A stretch of DNA of 59,051 nucleotides from Indibacter alkaliphilus LW1. GTDB lineage: Bacteria; Bacteroidota; Bacteroidia; Cytophagales; Cyclobacteriaceae. The notes beneath the pieces were generated by a model, which was not told the DNA's origin, searched no databases, and worked only from the letters and a program-made list of their open reading frames with translations. The stretch covers positions 1 through 59,051 of the forward strand of contig NZ_ALWO02000016.1 in the NCBI RefSeq assembly GCF_000295935.2, read 5' to 3'. How positions within the stretch are numbered: position 1 is the first letter of the stretch; each line of letters opens with the position of its first letter. The position numbers and the translations under genes are program-made. Shown here piece by piece: positions 27,178-37,094 of this stretch.

Positions 27178-28098
27178 ATGGCATTAGCGATTATTTCACC
27201 TGGGAGAGATGTGAGGTTATGGATTGAAAATTTTAAGGAATTAGACCCTGAAATTGACATTCAAGTGTATCCGGAAATAACTGACCCTGAGAAAGTAGAA
27301 GCAGTGGCTCTTTGGAATCATCCAAAGGGTATGCTTAGTGATTTTCCCAACCTGAAGCTGATTTGTTCTATGGGGGCAGGGGTCGACCATATTCTTTCAG
27401 ACAACAGTATTCAAAAAGATATTCCTATTACTAGAATTATTGATGATAAGCTGACAACCTCAATGACCAACTATGTGGTGATGGGAGTGCTCAATTATCA
27501 CAGACAAATCAATAGGTATCAAGAAGATCAAAAAAATAAGGTATGGGATATGTCAAATCCTGAAATCCCTGTAACAGTCGGGATCATGGGAGTAGGTGAA
27601 TTGGGTGGAGATATAGCAGAGAAACTTCAACAATTGAGGTTTGATGTGGTAGGCTACGGGAACACTCATAAAGAAAACATGAAATATCCATATTTTTTTG
27701 GTGATGAAATACATAAATTTCTATCTAAAATTAATATATTGGTGTGCATGTTACCGCTTACACCCAAGACGGAGGGGATTTTAAACCTTAATCTATTTAG
27801 AAAATGTAACAAAAATACTTATTTAGTCAATGTCGCCCGAGGAAAGCATTTGGTAGAAGAGGACCTGCTAGAAGCTATTGACGAGGGTTACATTTCAGGC
27901 GCTTTGCTTGATGTGTTCCAAAAAGAGCCATTACCGGAAGAACACCCTTTTTGGAACAAGAATGAGATTACCATCACTCCGCACATCGCGAGTGTGACCA
28001 ATCCAAAGGCTGCGGCCCCACAGATTATTGAAAATTACCACCGAATAAAAAAAAGTCAACCATTCATTAATCAAATTAACCCAAAAAGAGGATACTAA
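27178..28098 (+). CDS. D-isomer 2-hydroxyacid dehydrogenase, glyoxylate/hydroxypyruvate reductase A-like
   Basis: 306 residues. Short N-terminal half as in GhrA, the NAD(P) loop GIMGVGELGGDIA, the catalytic Arg in LVNVARGKHLVEEDL, Glu in DVFQKEPLPEEH and His in ITPHIASVT. It likely reduces glyoxylate or hydroxypyruvate; other 2-oxoacids are possible. It is five bases upstream of the Usp gene, so the two are co-transcribed. Confidence 0.88.
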   Translation: MALAIISPGRDVRLWIENFKELDPEIDIQVYPEITDPEKVEAVALWNHPKGMLSDFPNLKLICSMGAGVDHILSDNSIQKDIPITRIIDDKLTTSMTNYVVMGVLNYHRQINRYQEDQKNKVWDMSNPEIPVTVGIMGVGELGGDIAEKLQQLRFDVVGYGNTHKENMKYPYFFGDEIHKFLSKINILVCMLPLTPKTEGILNLNLFRKCNKNTYLVNVARGKHLVEEDLLEAIDEGYISGALLDVFQKEPLPEEHPFWNKNEITITPHIASVTNPKAAAPQIIENYHRIKKSQPFINQINPKRGY

Positions 28099-28103
28099 AG
28101 ACG

Positions 28104-28946
28104 ATGAAACAAAATTTCAAAATCGTCTGTCCAGTAGATTTTTCCGAATGTTCACTGAATGCCGTAGAGTATGCGGCGAGATTGGGAGAAAAATATAGGG
28201 CAGACTTGATCATTATCCATGTGCCAGACAAGGATGATTATCAAAAACTAGCCGCTGTGGACGGGCATGGGGGAGACCAGTATGCTTTTATCAAGAAAAA
28301 GCTAGATAGCTTAGTCCAAACAGTAGAAAAAGAAAGTCTTCCCAAAGGTTTGGCTTCCTGTAAATCAGAAGTCAAAGAAGGTAAAATTGTCAGTTCAGTA
28401 GTCGATTTTTCCAACGAGGTCAATGCGGACTTGATCGTTATGGGTACCGAAGGAGTCAATGATTTCAAAAACAACTATATCGGAACCAAAGCCAGCAAAA
28501 TTGTCACTAAGTCCAGTGTAGATGTGTTTGTGATCCCCAGGAAGGTCTATTTCAAACCACCCAGAAAGTTTGTCTATGCGACAGACTACCTCGAGGAGGA
28601 CAAAATAGCGATCCAAAAAGTTACAGAGCTTTCATCTTTTTTTGATAGTGAGGTGGATATTGTTCACGTTTCTTCAAAAAACACTTCCATTGATAAATCA
28701 CTCCATAAAACAATGGTAGATGAACTCAGTCCCTTTATCAAATATGAGAAGGTAAATTATGTTCTCAAATCGTACAGGGATGAACCTGGACTTGGTTTGG
28801 AAAACTATCTGATCACAGCAAGAGGAGATATTTTGGTCACATTGAGCAAAAAGAAATCCTGGTTTGAACAGATATTTACCAATAATCTGTCCAAGAAAAT
28901 GTCATACTTTATCAATAAACCCTTGTTGGTTTTAAAAAGAGCCTAG
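28104..28946 (+). CDS. Tandem universal stress protein
   Basis: 280 residues made of two Usp domains. The first is complete (VCPVDFSECSLNAVEYAARLG, VMGTEGVNDFKNNYIGTKASKIV, VFVIP). The second, from about residue 153 (FVYATDYLEEDKIAI), is degenerate and lacks a clear ATP-binding G-x2-G-x9-GS motif. Double-domain Usp proteins are common in Bacteroidota; a stress role is inferred from the family. Its stop overlaps the convergent TPR gene by four bases. Confidence 0.9.
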   Translation: MKQNFKIVCPVDFSECSLNAVEYAARLGEKYRADLIIIHVPDKDDYQKLAAVDGHGGDQYAFIKKKLDSLVQTVEKESLPKGLASCKSEVKEGKIVSSVVDFSNEVNADLIVMGTEGVNDFKNNYIGTKASKIVTKSSVDVFVIPRKVYFKPPRKFVYATDYLEEDKIAIQKVTELSSFFDSEVDIVHVSSKNTSIDKSLHKTMVDELSPFIKYEKVNYVLKSYRDEPGLGLENYLITARGDILVTLSKKKSWFEQIFTNNLSKKMSYFINKPLLVLKRA

Positions 28947-29674
28947 TCATTCTTTTTTTTGAAACCAGCCTTAATAAAATCTAAAAACTCCCTTTGAGTG
29001 GTCTTGTCTGTAAATACACTTTTTAAAGTGTTCAGATAGCCACTCAAAGTTATTTTTCTGGGAACTTCATTTGGATCCATAGGTTCCATGCTGATTCTGT
29101 CACTACCATTTGTCGGTTTGTCACCTATCGGAGGAAGTGCATCTGCTTTAGAGCTTTCTTTTTTAGGTTTATATCCCACCAAATCATCCGCTTTTTCAAA
29201 ACTCTTCTTGGACCTGGACTGATAGCCTAATTTTTCTTCTACCAAGCCTTTGTTATTGTAAGCCACGGCATCTTCAGGATCCAGCTCAATGGCTTTTTCA
29301 TAATCGGCAATTGCACCTTGTAAATCACCAATTCTGTCTTTGAAATAAGCCCTGCTGGAATACCTGTAGGGATTTCCAGGTTCTAGATTAATAGCCCTGT
29401 CAAACTCCTCCATAGCCTCATCATTTCTTTCCAACAAATGAAGGACAACAGCCCTATCGCTGATAAATGTAGGATTAAACGGTTCGAGCGAAATCAAATG
29501 ATCGAAATCTTTCAGCGAACCGTCATAATTCCCTATGCGGGATTGTACTCTTGCTCTAAAAAAATAATATTCCAAGTTTGAGCTTTCTTCATGGATACAT
29601 GTATTGATCAGCTCTAATGAATCCTGGAACTTCCCTTCTTTGAAATATTTTACTGACTTTTCGAAATTACTCAC
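28943..29674 (-). CDS. Tetratricopeptide-repeat protein
   Basis: 243 residues, no signal peptide. About five TPR units cover residues 1-165 (for example NPYRYSSRAYFKDRIGDLQG, AIADYEKAIELDPEDAVAYN). The tail is lower-complexity and ends FIKAGFKKKND. It should be a cytoplasmic scaffold; partners are unknown. The start is GTG at 29674. A TATTTTTG -7 box lies at 29704-29711. Confidence 0.85.
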   Translation of the reverse strand: MSNFEKSVKYFKEGKFQDSLELINTCIHEESSNLEYYFFRARVQSRIGNYDGSLKDFDHLISLEPFNPTFISDRAVVLHLLERNDEAMEEFDRAINLEPGNPYRYSSRAYFKDRIGDLQGAIADYEKAIELDPEDAVAYNNKGLVEEKLGYQSRSKKSFEKADDLVGYKPKKESSKADALPPIGDKPTNGSDRISMEPMDPNEVPRKITLSGYLNTLKSVFTDKTTQREFLDFIKAGFKKKND

Positions 29675-29703
29675 GGTTTACTTGATTGGTATTAAATAAA
29701 ATA

Positions 29704-29711
29704 CAAAAATA
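29704..29711 (-). promoter_or_regulatory. -7 promoter box for the TPR gene
   Basis: TATTTTTG on the minus strand fits TAnnTTTG, 30 bp before the GTG start. Confidence 0.4.
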
Positions 29712-29780
29712 GAGCAGATAAAGTTTAAAATTAAATTCCTTAGACATTTATATATGGCTTTCGGAAAAAGCATTTCTTTA

Positions 29781-29788
29781 TATCTTTG
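29781..29788 (+). promoter_or_regulatory. -7 promoter box for holA and the downstream envelope operon
   Basis: TATCTTTG fits TAnnTTTG, 16 bp before the holA ATG, which would give a very short leader. Since following genes are closely spaced, this promoter may serve genes up to trmB. Confidence 0.4.
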
Positions 29789-29804
29789 AGTTGAAATCCT
29801 AACT

Positions 29805-30827
29805 ATGGCAATTAAAGCAGACGTTGTATTAAAAGATTTAAAAGCAGGTAAATTTGCTCCGGTTTATTTTTTACAGGGAGAAGAGCCATTTTTTATAGAC
29901 CAAATCAGTGACTTTATTGAAGAAAACGCCATTCCCGAGCATGAAAAAGGTTTCAACCAAATGGTTATGTATGGGAAGGATGCTCAGATGAATGTAATTC
30001 TGAGTAATGCCAGGCGCTTTCCGATGATGGCTGATAGACAGGTAGTGATTGTCAAAGAAGCACAGAATATTTATGGATTGGGAAAAGAAGATGTAGACAA
30101 TCTTCTCATACAATATCTTCAAAATCCGCTGCCCAGTACAATTTTGGTATTTGCCCATAAATACAAAAAGCTGGATGGGAGGAAGCCGCTATCAAAAGAA
30201 ATAGATAAAAGAGCAATACTTGTAAACAGTGAAAAAGTAAAAGATTGGGACCTTCCCAAATGGATAGAGATGTATATTCAGACCAAGGGGCACCAAATCG
30301 ATAGTGGTACTGCAAGCTTTTTGGCCGAAAGTATTGGAAACAACCTGGAAGTGATCGCCAATGAGTTGGGTAAAATGTTCATTAATTTCAGCGAAAGCAC
30401 AAAAATCACTAAGGATCATATTCAAAAGTTCATAGGTATAAATAAAGAGTATAATAACTTTGAGCTGACTAAGGCGATCGGGCAAAAAGAAATAATCAAG
30501 GTCAACAAAATCATTCATTATTTTGGGCAGAACCCCAAAAACCATCCATTGATTCCGATGATAGCTTTGATTTACAATTACTTTACAAAAATAGCTATCG
30601 TCCATTACAATGCTAAGGCTAATGATGGAGAGCTTGCCAGGAAAATAGGCGTGAACCCTTATTTTTTAAAGGAATACCGCATAGCCGCTAGAAACTATCA
30701 AATAGGCAAGGTTATTGATTGCTTCACATACATCCGAGAAGCTGATTTGCGTTCTAAAGGAGTTGATTCCGGAGGAATGGATGAATCTGCAATCCTTCGG
30801 GAAATGATATTTAAAATCATGCACTAA
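29805..30827 (+). CDS. holA: DNA polymerase III subunit delta
   Basis: 340 residues. The AAA+-like clamp-loader delta fold is recognisable from PVYFLQGEEPFFIDQISDFIE at the start, MADRQVVIVKEAQ, LVFAHKYKKLDGRK, the FLAESIGNNLEVIANELGKM helical segment and the C-terminal collar. It opens the beta clamp for loading. It is 15 bp upstream of the TPR gene that heads the envelope operon. Confidence 0.93.
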   Translation: MAIKADVVLKDLKAGKFAPVYFLQGEEPFFIDQISDFIEENAIPEHEKGFNQMVMYGKDAQMNVILSNARRFPMMADRQVVIVKEAQNIYGLGKEDVDNLLIQYLQNPLPSTILVFAHKYKKLDGRKPLSKEIDKRAILVNSEKVKDWDLPKWIEMYIQTKGHQIDSGTASFLAESIGNNLEVIANELGKMFINFSESTKITKDHIQKFIGINKEYNNFELTKAIGQKEIIKVNKIIHYFGQNPKNHPLIPMIALIYNYFTKIAIVHYNAKANDGELARKIGVNPYFLKEYRIAARNYQIGKVIDCFTYIREADLRSKGVDSGGMDESAILREMIFKIMH

Positions 30828-30842
30828 TAATTGTGCCCCACT

Positions 30843-33830
30843 ATGAAAAAAAGCTTTGTATTGCTCTTGATTTTTGGCTTGGGCAGGTTGGCTTATTCCC
30901 AATCAAGTTTGTATCAGACAAGCGATACCAAATTACTGGATGAAAATTTTGAGATTTTCAACAAGCACCTCTTCAGTGCATCCAAATATGAGTTTGAAGC
31001 GCTGAAAGAGTCTGTAAGCGAAGAAGAGAAAAAGATTCTCAGCGAGTTCTACTATGCCATTTCTTCAATCAAAATTGATAATCCTGGGAGTGCAGATTTA
31101 GTCTATACTTTTATCAGAGATTACAGAAATCATCCCAAAACCAACGAAGCAGCCCATGTATTGGGTAATTTTTATTTTGATAACAGGAATTACAGAGAAG
31201 CTATTCCAGCCTTTGAAAAAGTAAACACCGAAAAGGTTTCTGATGCCCAAAGATCCGAAGTAGTCTTCAAAACAGGTTATGCATACTTTCAATTGGGGGA
31301 TTATCCACGAGCTCTGCAGAATTTCAATCAGATCAAAGGAAGAGGAGGGGAATACTCTGCAGATGCTTTCTATTATGCCGGTTTTATTGCAATGGAGCAG
31401 GGCAATTATGAGCAGGCAAGTAGGGATTTCAGTGCAGCTGACAAATCCCAGTTTTACACGACTAAGGTCCCATATATGCTTTCCGGGATTTATTACAGAC
31501 AAGCTCAGTATGATGAACTGGTTTCCTATGCCGAGTCTGTACTTCAAAACAGGAAAAATCTAGACAGAAAAGAGGAAATCCATTTGTATCTGGCTGAGGC
31601 TTATTTTGAAAAAAGGAATTTTAATAAAGCCGCTGAAAATTATGATGCTTTTGTAAATTCCAAAAAAGGAGACCTTAAAAGGCCCCAGATTTATAAAGCA
31701 GGAATTTCACTTTTTGAAATAGGAAATTATCAAAGAGCCACTGATTATTTTAAAGTATCAGCTGGTGAGAGCGATGAAATAGGGCAGGTCTCTTCCTACT
31801 ACTTGGGACATGCTTATGTCAAGCTGAATAATCCCCAATTTGCTTCAAACAGTTTTTCGGCAGCTGCAAAGGCTGACTTTAACACTGAGATTAAGGAAGA
31901 TGCTCTTATTAATTTTGCCAAAGTCAATCTAGAAAGAGGAAGCTTCCAGGATGCTGTTGGTGCTTTGGACAATTATCTGGACCGATATCCAAATGGAAAG
32001 CATGCGAGGGAGGCAGAAGCATTGCTTACCGACGCTTTGATCAATACTAACAACTACCTGAGGGCAATTGAGCACATTGAAAAAATGCCCAACAAATCTC
32101 AGAGGATAAAAGAAGCTTATCAAAAAATCACATTATACCAAGGGATAGTATACTACAGGGATAATAGGCCTGATATGGCATCAAATTATTTTGATAAATC
32201 CATTTCTACCCCCGTGAACAAGGACCTGGTAATCCAGGCTTATTTTTGGAAAGGAGAGTCCCTTTCCGCAAAAGGTGACCTTCCAGCTGCCAGTAGAGCA
32301 TATGAATCTCTTCAGGCTCAAAGACCAAACCCTAATGATCCCTATCTGATCAAATCTTATTACGGCTTAGGATATGCTTATTTTAATACTGAACAATACG
32401 GAAAGGCCGAAACACAATTCAGAAATTATACTGACAGAAAGCAAGGTAGCACTGATCCGGAATTTTATGATGAAGCTTTGATCAGATTAGGCGATACTTA
32501 TTATGTTCAGAAGAAATTTTCCGAGGCCCAGGCTATTTTCCAAAGAGCCACTAGGGAAAGCAATGATTACATTGATTATGCCTATTTCCGAAGCGGAGTT
32601 GTTTTCAATTTTCAAAACAGAAATGATGAGGCTATACAGCAGATGAATATGGTCATCAATAATTATCCAAACAGTTTGTACTTGGAAGATGCGATATTTC
32701 AAAAATCCCAGATCAATATGGAAGAAATGCGTTATGCCGATGCACGTGATGGTTTTGGAAGGCTGATTTCCACCCGACCAAACAGTCCTTTTATGCCATT
32801 TGCCTTAGAAGGAAGAGCAGTAGCAAATTTTTCGCTTCAAAATTACAACGAAACCATCAATGACTACAAGAGGATTTTGGAAAACCATCCCAACTCAACC
32901 AACTCAGAATCGGCATTGGTAGGATTGCAGGAGGCTTTGGCAATAGAAGGGCGTTCGGCCGAATTCTCGCAATACCTAAGCAGGTATAGAGGAGCTAACC
33001 CGGATAATAAGAGTCTCCAAAATCTTGAATTTGAGGCGGCCAAGGCACTTTATTTTGATAATTCATGGCAGCAGGCAATCCAGGCTTTTGAAACATATCT
33101 CAGAAATTACCCACAAGCTGCAAATAGATCAGAAGCAGTGTTTTTTATAGCTGAATCCCATTATAGAGTTGGTAGAAAAGATCTTGCCTTGGAGAATTTC
33201 TACAGAATTGAGAAAGAAAGAGAATCACCACAAAGAATCAGGGCAGTTCAGAGAATTGCTGCCATTGAAATGGAAAACAATAACTATGGAAGAGCTTTGC
33301 CTTTCCTTAGAGAGGCTTCCAAAAACGCCAGAAATCAAATAGAGGAATATGAAGCTTTCAGAGGCTTGATGAGGGCGCACTTTGAGACTGAGACCTATGA
33401 TTCCTCAGCGCATTATGCAGATAGAGTGATTGCATTGGGGAATGTTACAGGCGATGCTGTTCCTGAAGCTATGCTGGTAAAAGGCAAATCAAAACTAAAA
33501 ACCAAAAACAGTGATCAGGCAGAGCAGGTATTCAGAGCTTTGATTGATGAATATAAAACCATACACGGAGCTGAAGCACTGTATCTACTAGCTGAGAATC
33601 TCAATAAAAGCGGTCAATACGAAAAATCAAATGAAATCATTTTTGATCTTTCAGGACCATATTCAGGCTATGGGTATTGGTACGGAAGAGTATTTGTTTT
33701 GCTGGCAGAAAACTTCATCCAATTGGGAGAAGAATTTCAGGCTAAAGCAACCTTGGAGTCTATCATAGAAAATTCCAATAATCAAGAAGTTATCAAACTG
33801 GCCAACGAGAAGTTGGAAAAAATCAAATAA
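30843..33830 (+). CDS. Large secreted tetratricopeptide-repeat protein
   Basis: 995 residues with a signal peptide (MKKSFVLLLIFGLGRLAYSQ), giving a periplasmic location. The rest is a continuous TPR solenoid with some 20 or more units (repeated A..FY..G..Y...A...F patterns, e.g. YYGLGYAYFNTEQYGKAETQ, HYRVGRKDLALENFYRIE). The ATG at 30843 is chosen over a TTG at 30831, since it starts the signal peptide directly. It heads the run TPR, beta-barrel, SPOR, TolQ, ExbD, TonB-like. By position and fold it could play the role of CpoB/YbgF in the Tol-Pal system, but is far longer, so this is inference. Confidence 0.88.
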   Translation: MKKSFVLLLIFGLGRLAYSQSSLYQTSDTKLLDENFEIFNKHLFSASKYEFEALKESVSEEEKKILSEFYYAISSIKIDNPGSADLVYTFIRDYRNHPKTNEAAHVLGNFYFDNRNYREAIPAFEKVNTEKVSDAQRSEVVFKTGYAYFQLGDYPRALQNFNQIKGRGGEYSADAFYYAGFIAMEQGNYEQASRDFSAADKSQFYTTKVPYMLSGIYYRQAQYDELVSYAESVLQNRKNLDRKEEIHLYLAEAYFEKRNFNKAAENYDAFVNSKKGDLKRPQIYKAGISLFEIGNYQRATDYFKVSAGESDEIGQVSSYYLGHAYVKLNNPQFASNSFSAAAKADFNTEIKEDALINFAKVNLERGSFQDAVGALDNYLDRYPNGKHAREAEALLTDALINTNNYLRAIEHIEKMPNKSQRIKEAYQKITLYQGIVYYRDNRPDMASNYFDKSISTPVNKDLVIQAYFWKGESLSAKGDLPAASRAYESLQAQRPNPNDPYLIKSYYGLGYAYFNTEQYGKAETQFRNYTDRKQGSTDPEFYDEALIRLGDTYYVQKKFSEAQAIFQRATRESNDYIDYAYFRSGVVFNFQNRNDEAIQQMNMVINNYPNSLYLEDAIFQKSQINMEEMRYADARDGFGRLISTRPNSPFMPFALEGRAVANFSLQNYNETINDYKRILENHPNSTNSESALVGLQEALAIEGRSAEFSQYLSRYRGANPDNKSLQNLEFEAAKALYFDNSWQQAIQAFETYLRNYPQAANRSEAVFFIAESHYRVGRKDLALENFYRIEKERESPQRIRAVQRIAAIEMENNNYGRALPFLREASKNARNQIEEYEAFRGLMRAHFETETYDSSAHYADRVIALGNVTGDAVPEAMLVKGKSKLKTKNSDQAEQVFRALIDEYKTIHGAEALYLLAENLNKSGQYEKSNEIIFDLSGPYSGYGYWYGRVFVLLAENFIQLGEEFQAKATLESIIENSNNQEVIKLANEKLEKIK

Positions 33831-33844
33831 TCATTTCCCCTAAG

Positions 33845-35557
33845 ATGAACAAGACCAGTAAAAATATCATAAAAGTAATTTGGGCGGGGGTGGTTATACT
33901 TACCAATGCCTTTCAGGTATCAGCCCAACAAGCAGGTGAAGTCAAAGATCAGGAATTCGTGATCAGAAAAGACAGGGTTTTGACTTTGCCAACTCAACCC
34001 AGGAAGTTTGAGAGAACCCCTGTATTGCCAGTGCCCAAAAGTGATGGCAGATTTGATTATACGGTGAATCCATATTTTTTATCTCTTGCTCCTGAGGTAA
34101 TGCAGCCGGAGGCAGCTCAAAAACAATGGCCACGGAAGAGGCAAGATCTCTATCCAGGGTTTGCAAGGTTAGGTTTTGGCAATTACAGTTCTCCTTTGTT
34201 CGAAGGAAGATTCAATAATTGGGAAGATGGTGATTATAACTACGGCGTCAAAGTAAAGCATGAGGGTTTTTATACAGGGCCTGTAGAAGGAAGAAATTCA
34301 GCTGAGAATTTTACTGATGTAGGGTTGAACGGTACACTTTTCAGAGATTTCTTCCAAGTGTATGGAGGAGTAGATTATTACAGGCATAAGTTTAATTTTT
34401 ATGGTTATGATTTTGAAAACCCAGCACTTGAAAACTTTATTCCAAATCAAAATATTCTCAACACTTTTAAATTGCATGCAGGAATTCAGGATCTTGACAG
34501 GATGGAAGGATTCAATTATGATGTCAACCTGGGCATGAGAGCTTTCAATGATAGATATGAAGCAGCTGAAACCGAACTTGCATTAAAAATCAAATCCGGA
34601 TTCTGGTTTGAGGATTATTTGAAAACTGCTATCGATCTTGATCTTTCCCTGACCAGACCAAGGGATGAGTTCTATTCAGATATCAGCAGAAATTACTTTA
34701 AAGTAAACCCTTACGTGGCATATCAAAACGAAGCATTGAAAGTGAGAGCAGGTGCCAATGTCGTTTTTGAGAATGATGTCACTCAAAATAAGACATCCGA
34801 TTTTCAGGTTTTTCCCCAAGTGATAGGTGAATACATGATTCAGGATGAATTTGGTGTTTATGCAGGATTTGAGGGAGATGTGCATAGGAAGACCTATCAG
34901 GATTTTGTGTTGGAAAACCCTTTTCTTGGACCTAGTGAAAGGCTATTGAACACCATTCAGAATTATGAGGTTAAAGCTGGGGTCAAAGGTGTTTTGAATC
35001 AGGAATTAACTTATGAGCTTGGTTTTGGCTATGGTAGATTCAGAAATATGCACTTTTTTGCCAATTCAGGGATAGACAGTACAAGATTCAATATTTTCTA
35101 TGATGACGACACCAGAGTATTGAATTATCAGGCAAAAGTTGGTTGGGAATATGAAGGCTGGTATAGGTTATTGGCTAAGGCAAACTACTTCTTTTACAAC
35201 ACTTCTACATTGGAAGCGGCCTATCAGAGACCGGAATGGGAGCTCAGTCTAAACAATAATTTTATCCTCGATGAAAAATGGCTGATTCAATTCAATGCCA
35301 ATGTGATGGGAGGGATTGTTGCAGGAATATTTGATCCACTTAGACCGGAAGCAGAGCTGGAATCAACAGCATTCAGAAGTGAGGTGCTGCCGGTTATTAT
35401 TGATTTACAGCTCAAAGCAGATTATCAGATCAATGATCAGTTCTCAGTATTTGCTGTAGGGAATAATCTCCTGAACCGAAAAAACCAAAGATTTCTAAAT
35501 TACCCTGTGAGAGGAATACAGGGGATTGTTGGACTTACATATAAATTTGGTTACTAA
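33845..35557 (+). CDS. Outer-membrane beta-barrel protein (TonB-dependent receptor-like, no plug)
   Basis: 570 residues with a signal peptide ending at VSAQQ. No plug domain or TonB box is visible; residues from about 90 on are alternating amphipathic strands rich in Tyr/Phe/Asn (ARLGFGNYSSPLFEGRF, YNYGVKVKHEGFY, WEYEGWYRLLAKANYFFYN), ending with a terminal strand GIVGLTYKFGY as in outer-membrane barrels. It resembles the barrel half of TonB-dependent transporters. Substrate or partner is unknown; it is 14 bp behind the TPR gene and precedes the TolQR-like genes. Confidence 0.8.
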   Translation: MNKTSKNIIKVIWAGVVILTNAFQVSAQQAGEVKDQEFVIRKDRVLTLPTQPRKFERTPVLPVPKSDGRFDYTVNPYFLSLAPEVMQPEAAQKQWPRKRQDLYPGFARLGFGNYSSPLFEGRFNNWEDGDYNYGVKVKHEGFYTGPVEGRNSAENFTDVGLNGTLFRDFFQVYGGVDYYRHKFNFYGYDFENPALENFIPNQNILNTFKLHAGIQDLDRMEGFNYDVNLGMRAFNDRYEAAETELALKIKSGFWFEDYLKTAIDLDLSLTRPRDEFYSDISRNYFKVNPYVAYQNEALKVRAGANVVFENDVTQNKTSDFQVFPQVIGEYMIQDEFGVYAGFEGDVHRKTYQDFVLENPFLGPSERLLNTIQNYEVKAGVKGVLNQELTYELGFGYGRFRNMHFFANSGIDSTRFNIFYDDDTRVLNYQAKVGWEYEGWYRLLAKANYFFYNTSTLEAAYQRPEWELSLNNNFILDEKWLIQFNANVMGGIVAGIFDPLRPEAELESTAFRSEVLPVIIDLQLKADYQINDQFSVFAVGNNLLNRKNQRFLNYPVRGIQGIVGLTYKFGY

Positions 35558-35646
35558 TTTCCATCACTGGTCTATTCGATAGCTATTTAGGTTGGTCAAT
35601 TGCATCAATTATTTTAGCTTCGTAGGTTAAAAGAAATTCCAGAATT

Positions 35647-36402
35647 ATGACGTCTAAACAATCAGAGAACAATTCAGGCCAAGAAGATAAAGATTTTGGT
35701 TTTCCTTTTGTTGAAGTTAAACCTCTTGGGGCACCGTTACCCAAAGTGGAACATGAAGCAAAAACAATGGTTGTTTCTGATAAAGCTGCCAGCGAAAAAG
35801 AAAAGGATAAACCTGCTGTAAATAAAGGACTTATAAAGCCTGTTAGAGGATCGGAAAAAAGACCAAAAAAACAATCACCTGTTTTATTTTCAATCGTACT
35901 GCTGATTGTAATTATTTTATCAGTGATGGCATATTTCTTGTACTATTTACCAACATCTGAAGAACCTGCAAAAGGCAGTCAACTAACTGAGGAAACTAGC
36001 TTTCCTGTACCTGTAGAAGCGGAAGGAGCCGCAAGTGTAGAGGATGAAGAATTGATTGATGTGGAACCTGAGTTGATTCCCGAAGAAGAGACGATCACCC
36101 CGTCCCAAGAGACAAGCACTGAGATTCAATCAAGCACAGGAACACTTTATGCCGTGAATGAACCTGGAGAAAGGCCCGCCTATCATATAATTGTGGGTAG
36201 TGTTCCCAATGAAAGCCTTGCAAGGCAGGAGGCTGAGAAATTTCTTATCCAGGGTAAAGATATTTGGATGTTAATTCCCCAAGGGGATACCAAAAATTAC
36301 CGCTTGTCCGTTGGTTCTTACAGCACTTTCGGAGCAGCTTCAAGTGCTTTGGAAGAAGCAAAAGCTGAATTAGATGATTCAATATGGATTTTGAAATACT
36401 AA
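35647..36402 (+). CDS. Membrane-anchored SPOR-domain protein
   Basis: 251 residues. A cytoplasmic Lys/Glu-rich N-terminus is followed by one transmembrane helix (about 79-100, VLFSIVLLIVIILSVMAYFL), an acidic periplasmic linker (about 104-170) and a C-terminal SPOR domain (about 175-251, YHIIVGSVPNESLARQEAEKF, NYRLSVGSYSTFGAASSALEE). SPOR domains bind denuded peptidoglycan glycans at division septa. Its stop is one base before the TolQ-like start, suggesting joint action with the proton-driven motor. Confidence 0.88.
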   Translation: MTSKQSENNSGQEDKDFGFPFVEVKPLGAPLPKVEHEAKTMVVSDKAASEKEKDKPAVNKGLIKPVRGSEKRPKKQSPVLFSIVLLIVIILSVMAYFLYYLPTSEEPAKGSQLTEETSFPVPVEAEGAASVEDEELIDVEPELIPEEETITPSQETSTEIQSSTGTLYAVNEPGERPAYHIIVGSVPNESLARQEAEKFLIQGKDIWMLIPQGDTKNYRLSVGSYSTFGAASSALEEAKAELDDSIWILKY

Positions 36403-36403
36403 C

Positions 36404-37093
36404 ATGATAATTACACAAATCAGCACTGATGGCCAAATGATGGCCGATTCACTTTCCTTGATGGAAAAAGCTCCGGAGAGCATAGGTCTAATGGACTTGA
36501 TGATCAAAGGAGGTTATATGATGATTCCCCTGTACATTTTATTTGTGCTGGCAGTATTCATTTTCGTAGAAAAAGTAATCACCCTAAAAAAAGCTGGTAA
36601 GTCTCCCAAAAATTTGATGGATCAAGTTAAAATTTTGGTTCAGGCAGGAAAAATAGAACAGGCCAAAATGCTTTGCCAGCAAGAGGATACGCCTGTGGTC
36701 AATATGATTCAGAAAGGGTTGGAAAGAATAGGTAGTCCCTTGAAAAACATTGAAGTATCTATTGAGAATGTAGGTAAAATTGAGATTTATAAGCTGGAAA
36801 AAAATCTTGGTCTCTTGGCCACAGTGGCCGGAGCAGCTCCAATGATTGGTTTCTTGGGAACAGTTGCCGGGATGATCCGGGCATTTATCGGTGTAGCCCA
36901 AGAAGAAGGTATGGTAAGCCCTAAATTACTTTCTACAGGTATCTATGAAGCCATGATTACAACTGCCACAGGATTGGTCGTAGGGATTATAGCTTACTTA
37001 GGTTACAACTATTTGGTAACACAGGTTTCAAAGCTTGTACATAGCATGGAGTATTCCTCCATAGAATTCATCGATTTATTGCAAGACAAATAA
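36404..37093 (+). CDS. MotA/TolQ/ExbB proton channel protein
   Basis: 229 residues with three transmembrane helices (about 38-56, 134-157, 182-203). The second and third carry the conserved LLATVAGAAPMIGFLGTVAGMIRAF and EAMITTATGLVVGIIAYL segments that line the proton path with the ExbD/TolR Asp. Without genetic data it cannot be assigned to TolQ or ExbB; the neighbourhood favours a Tol-like role. Confidence 0.95.
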   Translation: MIITQISTDGQMMADSLSLMEKAPESIGLMDLMIKGGYMMIPLYILFVLAVFIFVEKVITLKKAGKSPKNLMDQVKILVQAGKIEQAKMLCQQEDTPVVNMIQKGLERIGSPLKNIEVSIENVGKIEIYKLEKNLGLLATVAGAAPMIGFLGTVAGMIRAFIGVAQEEGMVSPKLLSTGIYEAMITTATGLVVGIIAYLGYNYLVTQVSKLVHSMEYSSIEFIDLLQDK

Positions 37094-37094
37094 T

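Noticed and set aside
33845-35557. TonB-dependent receptor with plug for the barrel gene in the Tol-like operon
   Set aside because: No plug domain or TonB box is seen, so it is described as a plugless barrel, not a full receptor.
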